Assembly (NCBI RefSeq): GCF_002013375.1
Contig: NZ_MAEW01000010.1
Coordinates: 335,179 to 399,178 of the forward strand
DNA length: 64,000 nt
Reading direction: 5' to 3'
Origin: Mycobacterium sp. D16Q13
GTDB taxonomy: Bacteria > Actinomycetota > Actinomycetes > Mycobacteriales > Mycobacteriaceae
Notes under the pieces: model-generated
Database searches by the model: none
What the model was told of the DNA's origin: nothing
Seen by the model: the letters and a program-made list of their open reading frames with translations, nothing else
Shown here: positions 1-9,107 of the stretch, piece by piece
Layout: every line of letters starts with the position of its first letter
How positions within the stretch are numbered: the first letter of the stretch is position 1
Translations under genes and position numbers: made by a program

Positions 1-740
1 CCGGCCTCTCGGTCCGGGCACTGCACCACTATGACGAGATCGGTCTCGTGGTGCCCAGTGCCCGCACCCAGGCCGGCTACCGCGGATACACCGATACCGA
101 TATCGAGCGGCTCCATATGGTGCTGCTCTATCGCGAGGTGGGATTTTGCCTCGAGCAGATAGCGTCCCTGCTCGACGATCCGGACATCGATATGCACGCA
201 CACCTGCAGCGCCAGCGTGTACTGCTACTGGACCGAATCGACCGCTTGCACCACATGGTCGCGGCAGTGGAGAACATGATGAACGCTCGCCAGAGCGGTA
301 TTCGGCTGTCCGTCGAGGAGCAGATCGAAATCTTCGGCACCACCAGATTCGGAGACGAATACGCCGACGAGGCGCAGCAGCGCTGGGGTGACACCACGGC
401 CTGGAAACAGAGCCGGGCGAGAGCCGCCCAGTACACCAAGGCGGACTGGATCCGGATCAAGGCCGAGGCTGATCAACTGCTCGCCGACCTCGCAGCCGCG
501 AAACGCCAGGGCGTGCGACCCGGATCAGAGCAGGCCAACGCGCTAGCGAAGGCACACCGGCGGAGTATCGAGGCGCACTACGACTGCACTCCACAGATGC
601 AGCTGTGCCTCACCGAAATGTACGTCGCTGACGATCGATTCCGGGCGTACTACGACGGCGCCGAGCCGGGTCTGGCGCAATGGCTGCGAGATGTCGTGAT
701 TGCCTATGCACCAGACCCGGCAGCGGAGCCCGACGAATAG
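1..740 (+). CDS. MerR-family regulator with TipAS-like C-terminal domain (5' truncated by window edge)
   Basis: The reading frame is open from base 3 of the window, so the gene starts outside it; the GTG at 48 is internal. The first visible residues (GLSVRALHHYDEIGLVVPS) are the recognition helix and wing of a MerR DNA-binding domain. They are followed by a coiled-coil dimerisation helix (about visible residues 50-90) and a TipAS-like helical domain of about 130 residues. TipA-type proteins activate transcription after binding peptide antibiotics or other drugs, so this is probably a drug-sensing activator. It ends 9 bp before rraA and could be co-transcribed with it. The ligand cannot be read from sequence. 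Confidence 0.85.
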   Translation, partial: GLSVRALHHYDEIGLVVPSARTQAGYRGYTDTDIERLHMVLLYREVGFCLEQIASLLDDPDIDMHAHLQRQRVLLLDRIDRLHHMVAAVENMMNARQSGIRLSVEEQIEIFGTTRFGDEYADEAQQRWGDTTAWKQSRARAAQYTKADWIRIKAEADQLLADLAAAKRQGVRPGSEQANALAKAHRRSIEAHYDCTPQMQLCLTEMYVADDRFRAYYDGAEPGLAQWLRDVVIAYAPDPAAEPDE

Positions 741-749
741 GCTTGGGGT

Positions 750-1238
750 ATGACGACAGCACCGATCACGCCCCGCCCGACCGCCGACCTGGGAGATGAG
801 CTCGGCATCGACATGGCCAGTTGCGATCTTCAGCTCGCGCAGTTCGGCGCGCGGCCGGTATTCGCCGGGGTCATCACCACGGTGCGCTGCCACCATGACA
901 ACGCTCTATTGAAATCCATTCTCTCAGAGCCTAGTTCGGGTGGCGTGCTGGTGATCGACGGTGGCGGATCGCTGCATTGCGCGCTGGTCGGCGACATCAT
1001 CGCGGGGATCGCCGTCGACAGCGGGTGGTCGGGTCTGGTGATCAACGGAGTGGTTCGGGACAGCGCCGAGCTGGCCACCATGGACATCGGCATCAAGGCC
1101 CTCGGTACCAACCCGCGAAAGGGCAGCAAGACCGGCGCAGGGGAGCGCGATGTCGTCGTCAGCTTCGGCGGCATCGACTTCACGCCGGGGGCGATCTGTT
1201 ACGCCGACCACGACGGCGTAGTCGTGGTTCCGGCCTGA
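750..1238 (+). CDS. rraA: RraA-family protein (regulator of RNase E activity / HMG aldolase fold)
   Basis: A 162-residue protein, the normal RraA length. It carries the family core [18 protein letters not shown] (about 67-84) and the glycine loop with INGVVRD (about 95-101), and ends in DHDGVVVVP. RraA proteins form trimeric rings that inhibit RNase E-type nucleases. Relatives with the same fold are 4-hydroxy-4-methyl-2-oxoglutarate aldolases, and older mycobacterial annotation called this gene menG. The ATG at 750 follows the MerR stop by 9 bp, and the stop overlaps the next start (ATGA at 1235-1240). In M. tuberculosis rraA is next to ethA; here ethA is 4.4 kb away. Whether it acts on RNA or as an aldolase is undecided. 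Confidence 0.9.
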   Translation: MTTAPITPRPTADLGDELGIDMASCDLQLAQFGARPVFAGVITTVRCHHDNALLKSILSEPSSGGVLVIDGGGSLHCALVGDIIAGIAVDSGWSGLVINGVVRDSAELATMDIGIKALGTNPRKGSKTGAGERDVVVSFGGIDFTPGAICYADHDGVVVVPA

Positions 1239-2425
1239 TGTCGGTGCGGAGGCTGGCCGAGGCGCTGCGGGGGGCACCTGTACCGCTGGCCGCGGTCGAC
1301 ATGGACGCGGTGCGGACCAACGCCGCGTCGCTGGTCGCCGCCGCCTCCGGTCTACCCATCAGGGTGGCCAGCAAGTCGATACGCAGTACCGCACTGATTC
1401 GAAAGTTTTTGGAGATACCAGGCTTTCGAGGGGTGCTCGCCTTCACCCCCGCAGAGGCCGTGCATCTCGCCGACGCTGGCGTGGACGATCTACTGATCGC
1501 CTACCCCAGTGTCGACCGGGGGGCCCTGGCCACGGCGGCCCGGCATCGCTCAGTCATCCGCCCCTTAATCGACTCCGCCGATCACGTGGATCTGCTCGCG
1601 GCGATCTCGCAAGAGACCAACGCGCCGATCCCGGTGTGCCTGGATATCGATGCCGGGTGGCGTCCCCTCAACGGTCCGGTGCACCTGGGGCCCAAGCGAT
1701 CACCGGTGCACACCCCCGAGCAGGCGGCCGCTCTCACCGATCTGGTGTGCGCCACCCCCGGACTGCGGCTGGCGGCTGTGATGGCCTACGACGGGCAGAT
1801 CGCCGGCGTGGGCGACATCGTCCCGGGAAACCCGTGGTACCAGTTGGCGGTTCGCGGCATGCAGGCGTCCTCGCTGCGCGATCTCGGCCAGCGTCTCCCC
1901 CGGGTGCTGGACGCGGTCACCGCGCGGCTGCGTGCCGCCGGGGCACCACCGCTCGAGCTGGTGAACTCCGGAGGTACCGGCAGCCTGGCGCGCATCGCGG
2001 GACTGGGATTCGCCACCGAATTGGCAGCCGGGTCGGGCTTCTTCGCTCCGGCTCTCTTCGACAACTACCGCAGTCTGCGGCTAGATCCAGCCGCCGCGTT
2101 CGCGTTGCCGGTGGTGCGCAAACCAGCACCCGAGCTGGCCACGGTACTGGGCGGCGGGTACATAGCCAGTGGCCCCGCCGGGGCAAGTCGCGTGCCGGCG
2201 CCCTCGTGGCCCAGGGGTTTGTCCTTTGACCCATCCGAAGGCGCCGGGGAGGTTCAGACGCCGTTGCGCGGCGCGCGGGAGCTGAAGATCGGCGATGTGG
2301 TGTGGTTCCGGCACGCCAAGGCCGGCGAGCTCTGTGAACACTTCACCGAACTGCAGCTCGTCGAGGACGCTCAGCATGCGGGATCGGTGTCCACCTATCG
2401 CGGCGAGGGAATGATGTTCCTGTGA
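1238..2425 (+). CDS. Fold-type III PLP enzyme, D-threonine aldolase / D-serine dehydratase-like
   Basis: 395 residues from the ATG at 1238, which overlaps the rraA stop; a longer frame opening at 977 is only the shadow of rraA. The N-terminal alanine-racemase-like TIM barrel has the PLP lysine in RVASKSIRS (about 43-51). A glycine-rich phosphate-binding segment SGGTG lies near 245. The C-terminal beta domain has the metal-site pattern WFRHAKAGELCEHF typical of D-threonine aldolases and eukaryotic-type D-serine dehydratases. Likely reaction: PLP-dependent cleavage or deamination of a D-beta-hydroxy amino acid. It is translationally coupled to genes on both sides (GTGA overlap with the oxidase downstream). 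The substrate is unknown. Confidence 0.85.
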   Translation: MSVRRLAEALRGAPVPLAAVDMDAVRTNAASLVAAASGLPIRVASKSIRSTALIRKFLEIPGFRGVLAFTPAEAVHLADAGVDDLLIAYPSVDRGALATAARHRSVIRPLIDSADHVDLLAAISQETNAPIPVCLDIDAGWRPLNGPVHLGPKRSPVHTPEQAAALTDLVCATPGLRLAAVMAYDGQIAGVGDIVPGNPWYQLAVRGMQASSLRDLGQRLPRVLDAVTARLRAAGAPPLELVNSGGTGSLARIAGLGFATELAAGSGFFAPALFDNYRSLRLDPAAAFALPVVRKPAPELATVLGGGYIASGPAGASRVPAPSWPRGLSFDPSEGAGEVQTPLRGARELKIGDVVWFRHAKAGELCEHFTELQLVEDAQHAGSVSTYRGEGMMFL

Positions 2426-3708
2426 GCGAGTGGCACAACTGGAGTGGTCAAACATCTTGTGCACCAGGACTAGTGGTTCGCCCACGGTCCGAGGAGGAGC
2501 TGGCGTTCGCCCTCAGGCGCTCTGCCGGGCGGACGGTACGGCCGGTCGGCTCGTCGCATTCCTTCACCGAGCTGTGTGTCACCGACGGCGTGCAGGTGGA
2601 CATCTCGGAACTGCGGCAACTGATATCAGTGGACGAGCAAGACCGGGTGCGGGTGCAGGCCGGTATCACCCTGCATGATCTGAATCGCAGGTTATTGCGG
2701 CACGGATTGGCCCTGCCGAACCTCGGCGATATCGACGCCCAGACACTCGCCGGGGCCGCTGCTACCGGAACACACGGGACGGGCCTGCGGTACGGCAACA
2801 TCTCGCAGACCATCGTTTCGATGCGAATCATGACTGCCGACGGCACTACTCACGAGATCGCCGCTGGCGATGAGTTGCGCGCCGCACGGATCTCATTGGG
2901 TGCGCTGGGCGTGGTCACCGAGTTCACCCTGCAATGCGTTCCGGCCTTCCGACTGCACCGCCGCCAGTCCGTGCACGATCTGGACACCGTGCTGGCCGAT
3001 CTGCCCACGTTGCTCGCCGATACCGATCACCTTGAGCTGTACCTCTTTCCGCACACGCGAAAGGTCTTGTTGCTACAGTCGGCACGCACCGAGGAGAACC
3101 CCTGGCCTCGCCATCCGGTGCGGCATTGGGTGGAGCGCGATCTGGTGGAGAACGGCGCGCTCGGCGCGCTGATGTGGATGGCCGGGCGTGTGCCGGCTGC
3201 CGCCCCGTACATATCGAAATTCGTTGCCAATCTTGCTGGTTCCAATGAGTCACAGGATGAGAGTGCTGCGGTGTTCGCGAGCCCCCGCAAGGTGAAGTTC
3301 ACCGAGATGGAGTACTCGCTTCCCCTGGAGAATGCCCGCGATGCCATCCAGACTGCCCTGTCCACCATTGAGCAGAACCGTCATCGGGTGGCCTTTCCGT
3401 TGGAGGTCCGCTTCACCCAGGCTGATGACGCACTACTGGCACCGGCCCATGGCCGCGAAAGCGTCTACCTCGCAGTGCATCAGACGATTCACGGTCCGTG
3501 GGAGTCGTACTTCCACGATCTCGAACCCATCCTGATCGGGCTGGGTGGCCGCCCACACTGGGGTAAGCGGCACACCCTCACCGCCGCGCAGCTGAGCGAG
3601 CGCTACCCGGAATGGCAGACATTCCAAGAGGTCCGCGCCCGGTTCGACCCCGAGGGCGTGTTCAGCGGTGAATACCTGGATAGGCTCCTCGGCCCGGTCA
3701 GCCCCTGA
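2422..3708 (+). CDS. FAD-linked aldonolactone oxidase (D-arabinono-/L-gulono-1,4-lactone type)
   Basis: 428 residues starting at GTG 2422 in a GTGA overlap. The N-terminal PCMH-type FAD domain contains RPVGSSHSFTELC (about 39-51, the position of the FAD-linking histidine in this family) and GAAATGTHGTG (about 112-122). The C-terminal ALO domain ends with the conserved HWGKRHTLTA and a closing DPEGVFSGEYL segment. Members oxidise aldonolactones to ascorbate-like products, and the M. tuberculosis relative (Rv1771) is an L-gulono-1,4-lactone dehydrogenase. It is the last gene of the coupled rraA run. Family assignment is firm; the preferred lactone is not known. Confidence 0.9.
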   Translation: MSEWHNWSGQTSCAPGLVVRPRSEEELAFALRRSAGRTVRPVGSSHSFTELCVTDGVQVDISELRQLISVDEQDRVRVQAGITLHDLNRRLLRHGLALPNLGDIDAQTLAGAAATGTHGTGLRYGNISQTIVSMRIMTADGTTHEIAAGDELRAARISLGALGVVTEFTLQCVPAFRLHRRQSVHDLDTVLADLPTLLADTDHLELYLFPHTRKVLLLQSARTEENPWPRHPVRHWVERDLVENGALGALMWMAGRVPAAAPYISKFVANLAGSNESQDESAAVFASPRKVKFTEMEYSLPLENARDAIQTALSTIEQNRHRVAFPLEVRFTQADDALLAPAHGRESVYLAVHQTIHGPWESYFHDLEPILIGLGGRPHWGKRHTLTAAQLSERYPEWQTFQEVRARFDPEGVFSGEYLDRLLGPVSP

Positions 3709-3889
3709 ACCAGGGCGGCGGTGTCGGGGCGAGAGCACCGTCAGACTCACCTACCGCGCGAGATGTCCCGGGGGTGTCGCTGTCCCAGACGAAATCGGCG
3801 GTCCAGTCAGCATCGGACTGCCGTTCGTCCGGAGCAGGCGCATCCCCAACGGCGGAGGGCCGGTTGTGTCGTCCCACGATGCACTCCAT
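3698..3889 (-). CDS. Possible small hypothetical ORF (63 aa)
   Basis: This lies in a 274-bp gap with no other gene candidate. On the minus strand ATG 3889 opens 63 codons of acidic, proline-rich sequence (ADWTADFVWDSDTPG in the middle, ending PPPWFRG) that overlaps the oxidase 3' end by 11 bp. A weak GGTGG sits about 8 bases upstream. No domain or family is recognised. The composition looks more protein-like than most chance frames, but this could be non-coding spacer. Confidence 0.25.
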   Translation of the reverse strand: MECIVGRHNRPSAVGDAPAPDERQSDADWTADFVWDSDTPGTSRAVGESDGALAPTPPPWFRG

Positions 3890-3982
3890 CCCATGACCAC
3901 CGTGATCATCTGGTTACGTAATGTACCCAAATATGGGTGAGGCGCGCGAGGCCCGCGATTCAAGCCCTGGCACGCTGCGGTG

Positions 3983-4849
3983 CTACCCGTGGCCACTCCA
4001 GCGTGGGGCTCGACGTTCGGTAAACGCACGCGGGCCCTCGGCCGCATCCGGCGAGCCCATCAGCCGCAGGTGATCGCTCGTCTCCCGCGCCGCAACCTCG
4101 GCGGGCGACATCCCCGTCATCTGTGCGTCCCATAACAGCCGTTTGGTCCGCGCCGCGGACTGCGGCGCGACATTGGCCGCGATATCGCGAGCCATCTCCA
4201 GCGCGGCGGCGAGCACCCGTTCGGCGGGCAGACTTCTGTTGGCCAGACCCGTCTCGACGGCCCTGCGGGCCGAGAATGTCGCACCGGTGAGCAGCAGTTC
4301 GGCCGCCACCGCCGTACCCACCAACCGCGGTAACGTCCAGTGCGCCATGGCATCCGGCGCTACTCCGAACCTTACCTGAGGTATCGCATAGCGACCTTCC
4401 TCGGCGAGGATGCGGATGTCGGCGTGTAGTGCCAGTGTCATCCCGATACCGACGGCATGCCCGTTCACCGCGGCGATCACGGGAGTGCTCAGCTCGAAGG
4501 CGGCCGGCCGCACCGGTGACGCCGAAAAGTCAGCATTGTCCGGGGCGGCGAAAGTCTCCGCACCCACCGAGATCTGAGCCCCACTGCAGAATGCCGGCGC
4601 CGTGCCCGTCAGTACGATGACACGCACGGCCTGGTCGTCATCGAGCCGCCGATAGGCCGCGCCCAGCGCACGACCCACTTCGGCCGTGAATGCGTTGCGC
4701 GTCGCCGGGCCGTGCAGGGTCAGCGTCGCCACCCCATCGGCGATGTCGGTCAAGAGCTCGGTCAGGTCATCACCCCGCAGCAGGTCATGGCCCGACCGTA
4801 CCTCGGCGTCGCGAGACCGGATTCTCCTGGTGCGCGGAGCCGAGCGCAT
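3983..4849 (-). CDS. Enoyl-CoA hydratase/isomerase family protein
   Basis: A crotonase-fold protein of about 288 residues. Visible landmarks are the first oxyanion-hole segment FCSGAQISVG and the second, VIAAVNGHAVGIGMTLALHADI, where a typical hydratase has a catalytic glutamate shortly after. It would hydrate trans-2-enoyl-CoA in beta-oxidation or catalyse a related acyl-CoA reaction. The start is uncertain: ATG 4849 is used here, ATG 4870 would run into the divergent TetR start, and a TTG at 4753 would give a 256-residue protein that matches usual family length better. It is divergent from the TetR gene at 4863, so the two probably share a control region. Confidence 0.85.
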   Translation of the reverse strand: MRSAPRTRRIRSRDAEVRSGHDLLRGDDLTELLTDIADGVATLTLHGPATRNAFTAEVGRALGAAYRRLDDDQAVRVIVLTGTAPAFCSGAQISVGAETFAAPDNADFSASPVRPAAFELSTPVIAAVNGHAVGIGMTLALHADIRILAEEGRYAIPQVRFGVAPDAMAHWTLPRLVGTAVAAELLLTGATFSARRAVETGLANRSLPAERVLAAALEMARDIAANVAPQSAARTKRLLWDAQMTGMSPAEVAARETSDHLRLMGSPDAAEGPRAFTERRAPRWSGHG

Positions 4850-4862
4850 AGACTCAACGGTC

Positions 4863-5516
4863 GTGGCCAAACGATTGACTCGCTCTGAGGCTCAGGCTCA
4901 GACAAAGGCCCGCCTCGTGGAGTCCGCGACTCAGCTTTACTTGCAGCAGGGTTTTGCGGTGACGTCGAACGAACAGGTGGCCGAAGATGCCGGCTACAGC
5001 CGTGGCGCCGTGTACTCAAACTTCCCGAGTAAAGAAGCCTTGGCGCTGGAGGTCATCGACCGCCACTCCGAACAAGTTCTGGAAAACTACCGACAAGCGC
5101 TTGGTGAAGCTTCTTCAGAGAATCGCCTCGAGAAATTTCAGGACTGGATTGAGCAATCACTCAGTGACACCGGCTGGGCACTGCTGAAGATCGAGCTCGC
5201 CCTGGTAGCCCGCCATAATTCGACGCTGAACGAGGAACTCGCGGCCCGCGACAAGACCATGCTGGACCACGTTGCCGGCGCAATAGCGCAGCTCGACGGC
5301 GATCTCCAACTTTCCGAGGCGAGCGTGCAGGACCTCGCCCGCCTGTGCGTCGCGGTCGGGCAGGGAGTGGCCATCGACAGCATCAAAGACCCCACGTCGA
5401 CTACCGACTGGACCGAACGACTCCTGGCCGCCGTGCAACGGCTGCTGCCCATGCGGCCGATGCTTCCCATGCTGATCGCCGCGAGTGCGAATCAGGCTGC
5501 ACCCGAACAGGAATAG
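4863..5516 (+). CDS. TetR/AcrR-family transcriptional regulator
   Basis: 217 residues from GTG 4863. The N-terminal helix-turn-helix is clear: TKARLVESATQLYLQQGF, then EDAGYSRGAVYSNFPSKEAL, the usual TetR recognition helix and FxSKEAL boundary. The C-terminal ligand domain is not recognisable by family. It is divergent from the enoyl-CoA hydratase and convergent with ethA, so the hydratase is the likely target. It does not resemble EthR in the parts I remember, although it occupies a similar position beside ethA. Confidence 0.88.
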   Translation: MAKRLTRSEAQAQTKARLVESATQLYLQQGFAVTSNEQVAEDAGYSRGAVYSNFPSKEALALEVIDRHSEQVLENYRQALGEASSENRLEKFQDWIEQSLSDTGWALLKIELALVARHNSTLNEELAARDKTMLDHVAGAIAQLDGDLQLSEASVQDLARLCVAVGQGVAIDSIKDPTSTTDWTERLLAAVQRLLPMRPMLPMLIAASANQAAPEQE

Positions 5517-5540
5517 TGTCCGCGATGCTTCGGCCACGAC

Positions 5541-5583
5541 GCGGAACGGCCGGGCGTCGACAAGCAACACCCGGCCGTTCCGC
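5541..5583. terminator. Bidirectional terminator hairpin between convergent tetR and ethA
   Basis: A perfect 14-bp inverted repeat, GCGGAACGGCCGGG (5541-5554) and its complement (5570-5583), separated by 15 bases. It lies between the TetR stop at 5516 and the ethA stop at 5593, where both transcripts need to end. There is no long U tract, as is common in mycobacterial terminators. Confidence 0.7.
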
Positions 5584-5592
5584 AGCAATGGT

Positions 5593-7077
5593 CTAGCCGT
5601 TAACGGCCACCGGTGCGGTCTCGGCCGCGGCCTTCTTCCTGCCGAAGCGCATGCCCTCGGCGATCCGGCTACGCCGCATCATCCCGACGTCATAGGCGTA
5701 GTTCTGCTTCAAACGCCACGGGTGCTTGTTGCCCTGCTTGGGCAGTTCTTCCAGCGCGCGCAGCACATACCCCGGGGTGAAGTCCATGAACGGCTGCTTC
5801 TCGAGCGTCTCGTCGGCGAGCTCGGGAACCGCCGTGACATAACCGTTCTCGTCCATGTAGTTCAGCAGCCGGCCGACATACTCGGACACGAGATCCGCCT
5901 TGAGCGTCCACGAGGCGTTGGTGTACCCGATGGTGAACGCCATGTTCGGGATGCCAGTGAGCATCGCACCCTTGTACACGGTCTGCGCGGGCAGATCCAC
6001 GGGCACACCATCTACCGTCGGGATGACGCCGCTGAAGAACTTCAGGTTCAAACCCGTCGCGGTGATGATGATGTCGGCGTCGAGATGCTTGCCCGACTTG
6101 AGCTTGATGCCCGTCTCGTCGAACGTCTCGATGTGATCGGTGACGATGTCGGCCTTGCCCTTGCGGATCGTCTTGTACAGGTCGCCGTTGGGCACCACGC
6201 AGAGACGCTCGTCCCACGGGTTGTATTTGGGGCCGAAGTGGGTCTTGTAGTCATAGCCCTTGGGCAGCTGAAGTTTGGCCTGCTGCATGATGATCCGCCG
6301 CGCAGCCTTCGGGAACTTGCGGCTGGCCTGGTAGCTGAAGATCAGCTGGCCGATGTTGATCCACCGCGCGATCGGGTAGGCGACCTTGGGCGGCAATATC
6401 TTCCGCAGGCCGTTGATGATCGGGTTCTCGTTCGGCAGCGACAGGATGTAAGTGGGTGAACGCTGCAGCATCGTGATGTGTCCGACATCGGGCGCCATCG
6501 CCGGAACCAGGGTCACCGCGGTGGCGCCGGAGCCGATCACCACGACCTTCTTGCCCTTGTAGTCGAGGTCCTCGGGCCAGTGCTGCGGGTGGATCACGGT
6601 GCCCTTGAAGTCGGCGACGCCCGGGAACTCCGGCGAGTAACCCTGGTCGTAGTCGTAGTAGCCGCTGCAGCAGAACAGGAAGGAGCAGGTGTACTCGGCG
6701 GTCTTACCATCAAGATCCACCTGAACGGTCCACTGCTGAGTCTCGGTGGACCACGCCGCCCCGACGACCTTGTGCCGATACCGGACGTGTCCGTCAATGC
6801 CGGAATTGGCCGCGGTCTTGTGCACGTAGTCGAGGATGGAGGGACCATCCGCCAGGGTGCGGCTGTCGTTCCACGGTGAGAAGCGGAAGCCCAGCGTGTA
6901 CATGTCCGAATCGGACCGGATACCTGGGTACTTGAAGAGATTCCAGGTGCCGCCCATATCGTCGCGGGCCTCAAGCACCGCATAGGTCTTGGACGGGCAG
7001 CGGTTCTGAATGTGCCAGGCCGCGCTGATGCCGGAGATACCGGCGCCGACGATGAGCACGTCAAAGTGTTCGGACAT
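5593..7077 (-). CDS. ethA: EthA-like FAD/NADPH Baeyer-Villiger monooxygenase
   Basis: 494 residues, matching the length of M. tuberculosis EthA. Features in order: FAD Rossmann motif GAGISG (11-16), GGTWNLFKYPGIRSDSDMYT (42-61), the Baeyer-Villiger fingerprint FKGTVIHPQHW (157-167), and the NADPH motif GSGATA (182-187). Later stretches such as HFGPKYNPWDERLCVVPNGD and GYTNASWTLKADLVSE are near-identical to EthA as I remember it. EthA oxidises ketones and activates thioamide and thiourea prodrugs such as ethionamide. It lies 87 bp downstream of the HAPMO-like gene on the same strand and could have its own promoter there. No EthR-like gene is adjacent. Confidence 0.9.
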   Translation of the reverse strand: MSEHFDVLIVGAGISGISAAWHIQNRCPSKTYAVLEARDDMGGTWNLFKYPGIRSDSDMYTLGFRFSPWNDSRTLADGPSILDYVHKTAANSGIDGHVRYRHKVVGAAWSTETQQWTVQVDLDGKTAEYTCSFLFCCSGYYDYDQGYSPEFPGVADFKGTVIHPQHWPEDLDYKGKKVVVIGSGATAVTLVPAMAPDVGHITMLQRSPTYILSLPNENPIINGLRKILPPKVAYPIARWINIGQLIFSYQASRKFPKAARRIIMQQAKLQLPKGYDYKTHFGPKYNPWDERLCVVPNGDLYKTIRKGKADIVTDHIETFDETGIKLKSGKHLDADIIITATGLNLKFFSGVIPTVDGVPVDLPAQTVYKGAMLTGIPNMAFTIGYTNASWTLKADLVSEYVGRLLNYMDENGYVTAVPELADETLEKQPFMDFTPGYVLRALEELPKQGNKHPWRLKQNYAYDVGMMRRSRIAEGMRFGRKKAAAETAPVAVNG

Positions 7078-7164
7078 GCCGCGATGCTACCGCTTACGGA
7101 TCGGGGAGAAAAGTAAAGTTAGACCCTTGCGGTCGCACTCACACTGTGCCGAGGACGCCGCAGG

Positions 7165-9102
7165 TCAGGGCCCTCCGGCACTGGTGAAGACGTACTCGGA
7201 CCAGTCCGGACGCCGGACGGCGTGCCAGTACTCGGGCAATCGCCAGGGGCTGACAGTGTGTATCTCGCCGTCCGCGTTCTTGAAGTAGGAGTGCTCGACG
7301 GCAGGGTGTGACCACACCATCTTCTTGATCTGGTCCTGCGTGCGCTGATGCCACTCGGCCGCCGCCCGTGGCTTCGGCTCCATCGCCAGGGTGCTGTCGG
7401 TCGCCAGGTGTTCCAGGCATTGCGTGACGTATCGCATCTGCAGTTCGGACTGGAAGATCAGGCTCCCACCGTGGGCCAGGTGCGTTCCCGGGCCGTAGAG
7501 GATGAAAAAATTGGGGAACCCCGGAACGGTGATGCCGCGATGCGCGTACGGCCGTTCCCCCCACATGCTGCGCAGCTCGACGCCGCCGCGTCCCGTGATC
7601 CGCATCGGCCACAACACCTCGGTGGCCCGAAATCCCGTGGCGTACACGATCACATCGGCGGGGTAGACCGCACCGTCCCCGGTGACGACGCCGTCCGGCT
7701 CGATTCGGTCAATCGGTGTGCGTACCAGCGCGACATTGCCGCGCCGGAGGGTTCGTAACCAGCTGCCGTTGTCCTGGAGCGTGCGCTTACCCGTAGCCGG
7801 GTAGTCGGGCAACACCTGAGCAAGCAGTTGCTCGTCACCCTCGACCTGGCGGGTTATCCAGTCGGTGAACATCATTCGTGCGGCGGCGTTGATCCCGCTC
7901 ACCGCGTAATCCTGGTCGGGGTAGTCGGGATCGATCTCGGCAGCATCCAGCCCCTTGTCCGCACCGGGCCACATGAGCAAGAACCGGTACCAGCGCCCGT
8001 AGAACGGCAGATGCTTCATGGCCCACCGCACTCCGTCCTCAACGTGGTCGTGGTACATGGCATTGGGGAACATCCATTGCGGGGTGCGCTGGAAGACGGT
8101 CAGGTGCTCTACGGTCTCGGCGATGGCGGGCGCGATCTGGAATCCGCTGGCGCCAGCTCCGATGAGAGCCACACGCTTCCCGGCCAGATCTACGGAGCCG
8201 TCCCACCGCGCGGAGTGAAAGGCAGAGCCCGCGAAGGTCCCGGCACCGTCGAAGTGCGGGATGCTGGGACGGTTGAGCTGACCCACCGCGCTGATGACCG
8301 CTCGAGCCGCAAGCTCCTGTATCGCACCCTCTTTCGTACGTACGCGGATGTTCCAGTGCCCGTGTTGCTCATCCCAGCTCGCCGACTCGACCTCGGACTC
8401 CCATCGCACATGCTCACCGAGACCGCGCCTGTCGACAACCTCCTGAAAGTAGTCGCGCAGCTCGGGCTGTTGGGCGAAGTAGTGACTCCAACAGTCACTC
8501 GGCTCGAAGCTGTAGCAGTAGAAGTGATTCGCGACGTCCACACGAGCACCCGGGTATGTGTTCTCCCACCAGGTTCCGCCAGGGCCTGCGTTCTTTTCGA
8601 CAATGGTGAATGGGATGTTGGCCTGCGCGAGCCTGATTCCGGCCAAGATCCCCGACTCACCGCAACCGATCACGACGACGGGCAAGCTGTCCGTCTGCTC
8701 CGAATCCAGCGGCGTGGCGCGTCGCGGATCGACGCCCTCCAGATCGAGCTCCTCCAGAACCAACGACCGGTAGTGTTCGGGAACCTCTTCACAGGCCGTC
8801 CAATTCATCATCTCCCGCACGATGCCGGCATCCAATGGCTCCGGCTCCGGGCATCCCCGATCGCGATAGTCCACGAGCACCGCGAGCGCCACCTGCCGGG
8901 CCCTCGCCTTGTCCTCCTCGGACATGAAGCCCTGGACTTCGTTGAGGAAGGTGGCCGCCTGCTTGAACTCCCGGATGTACCGCGGATCGCCGGTGATATG
9001 CACCAGTGACAGCAGCAGCGTCGGGATGCTCACATCCTCCAGGGCAGCGGCGATCTCCCGCCTAGAGGTGGAAAAGGGTTGCCCAGCGTAGCGGTTGCGC
9101 AC
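7165..9102 (-). CDS. Baeyer-Villiger monooxygenase, 4-hydroxyacetophenone monooxygenase (HAPMO) type
   Basis: 645 residues from GTG 9102, which lies 5 bases past the P450 stop; an in-frame ATG at 9153 would overlap the P450 by 46 bp. A helical N-terminal extension of about 140 residues precedes the FAD motif GCGESG (about 146-151); this extension is characteristic of HAPMO. The Baeyer-Villiger fingerprint FAGSAFHSARW and a second dinucleotide motif GAGASG follow. HAPMO-type enzymes insert oxygen into aryl or cyclic ketones to give esters or lactones. It belongs to the TetR-led operon, downstream of the P450. The natural ketone is unknown. Confidence 0.87.
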   Translation of the reverse strand: MRNRYAGQPFSTSRREIAAALEDVSIPTLLLSLVHITGDPRYIREFKQAATFLNEVQGFMSEEDKARARQVALAVLVDYRDRGCPEPEPLDAGIVREMMNWTACEEVPEHYRSLVLEELDLEGVDPRRATPLDSEQTDSLPVVVIGCGESGILAGIRLAQANIPFTIVEKNAGPGGTWWENTYPGARVDVANHFYCYSFEPSDCWSHYFAQQPELRDYFQEVVDRRGLGEHVRWESEVESASWDEQHGHWNIRVRTKEGAIQELAARAVISAVGQLNRPSIPHFDGAGTFAGSAFHSARWDGSVDLAGKRVALIGAGASGFQIAPAIAETVEHLTVFQRTPQWMFPNAMYHDHVEDGVRWAMKHLPFYGRWYRFLLMWPGADKGLDAAEIDPDYPDQDYAVSGINAAARMMFTDWITRQVEGDEQLLAQVLPDYPATGKRTLQDNGSWLRTLRRGNVALVRTPIDRIEPDGVVTGDGAVYPADVIVYATGFRATEVLWPMRITGRGGVELRSMWGERPYAHRGITVPGFPNFFILYGPGTHLAHGGSLIFQSELQMRYVTQCLEHLATDSTLAMEPKPRAAAEWHQRTQDQIKKMVWSHPAVEHSYFKNADGEIHTVSPWRLPEYWHAVRRPDWSEYVFTSAGGP

Positions 9103-9107
9103 GATGT

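Noticed and set aside
977..1237. Upstream extension of the fold-III PLP enzyme frame
   Set aside because: It overlaps the rraA coding sequence in another frame, gives Arg-rich sequence with no homology, and ATG 1238 makes a normal ATGA coupling.
4863..5516. TetR gene considered as ethR because of its place near ethA
   Set aside because: It does not match the EthR sequence I remember, is convergent rather than divergent to ethA, and faces the enoyl-CoA hydratase instead.
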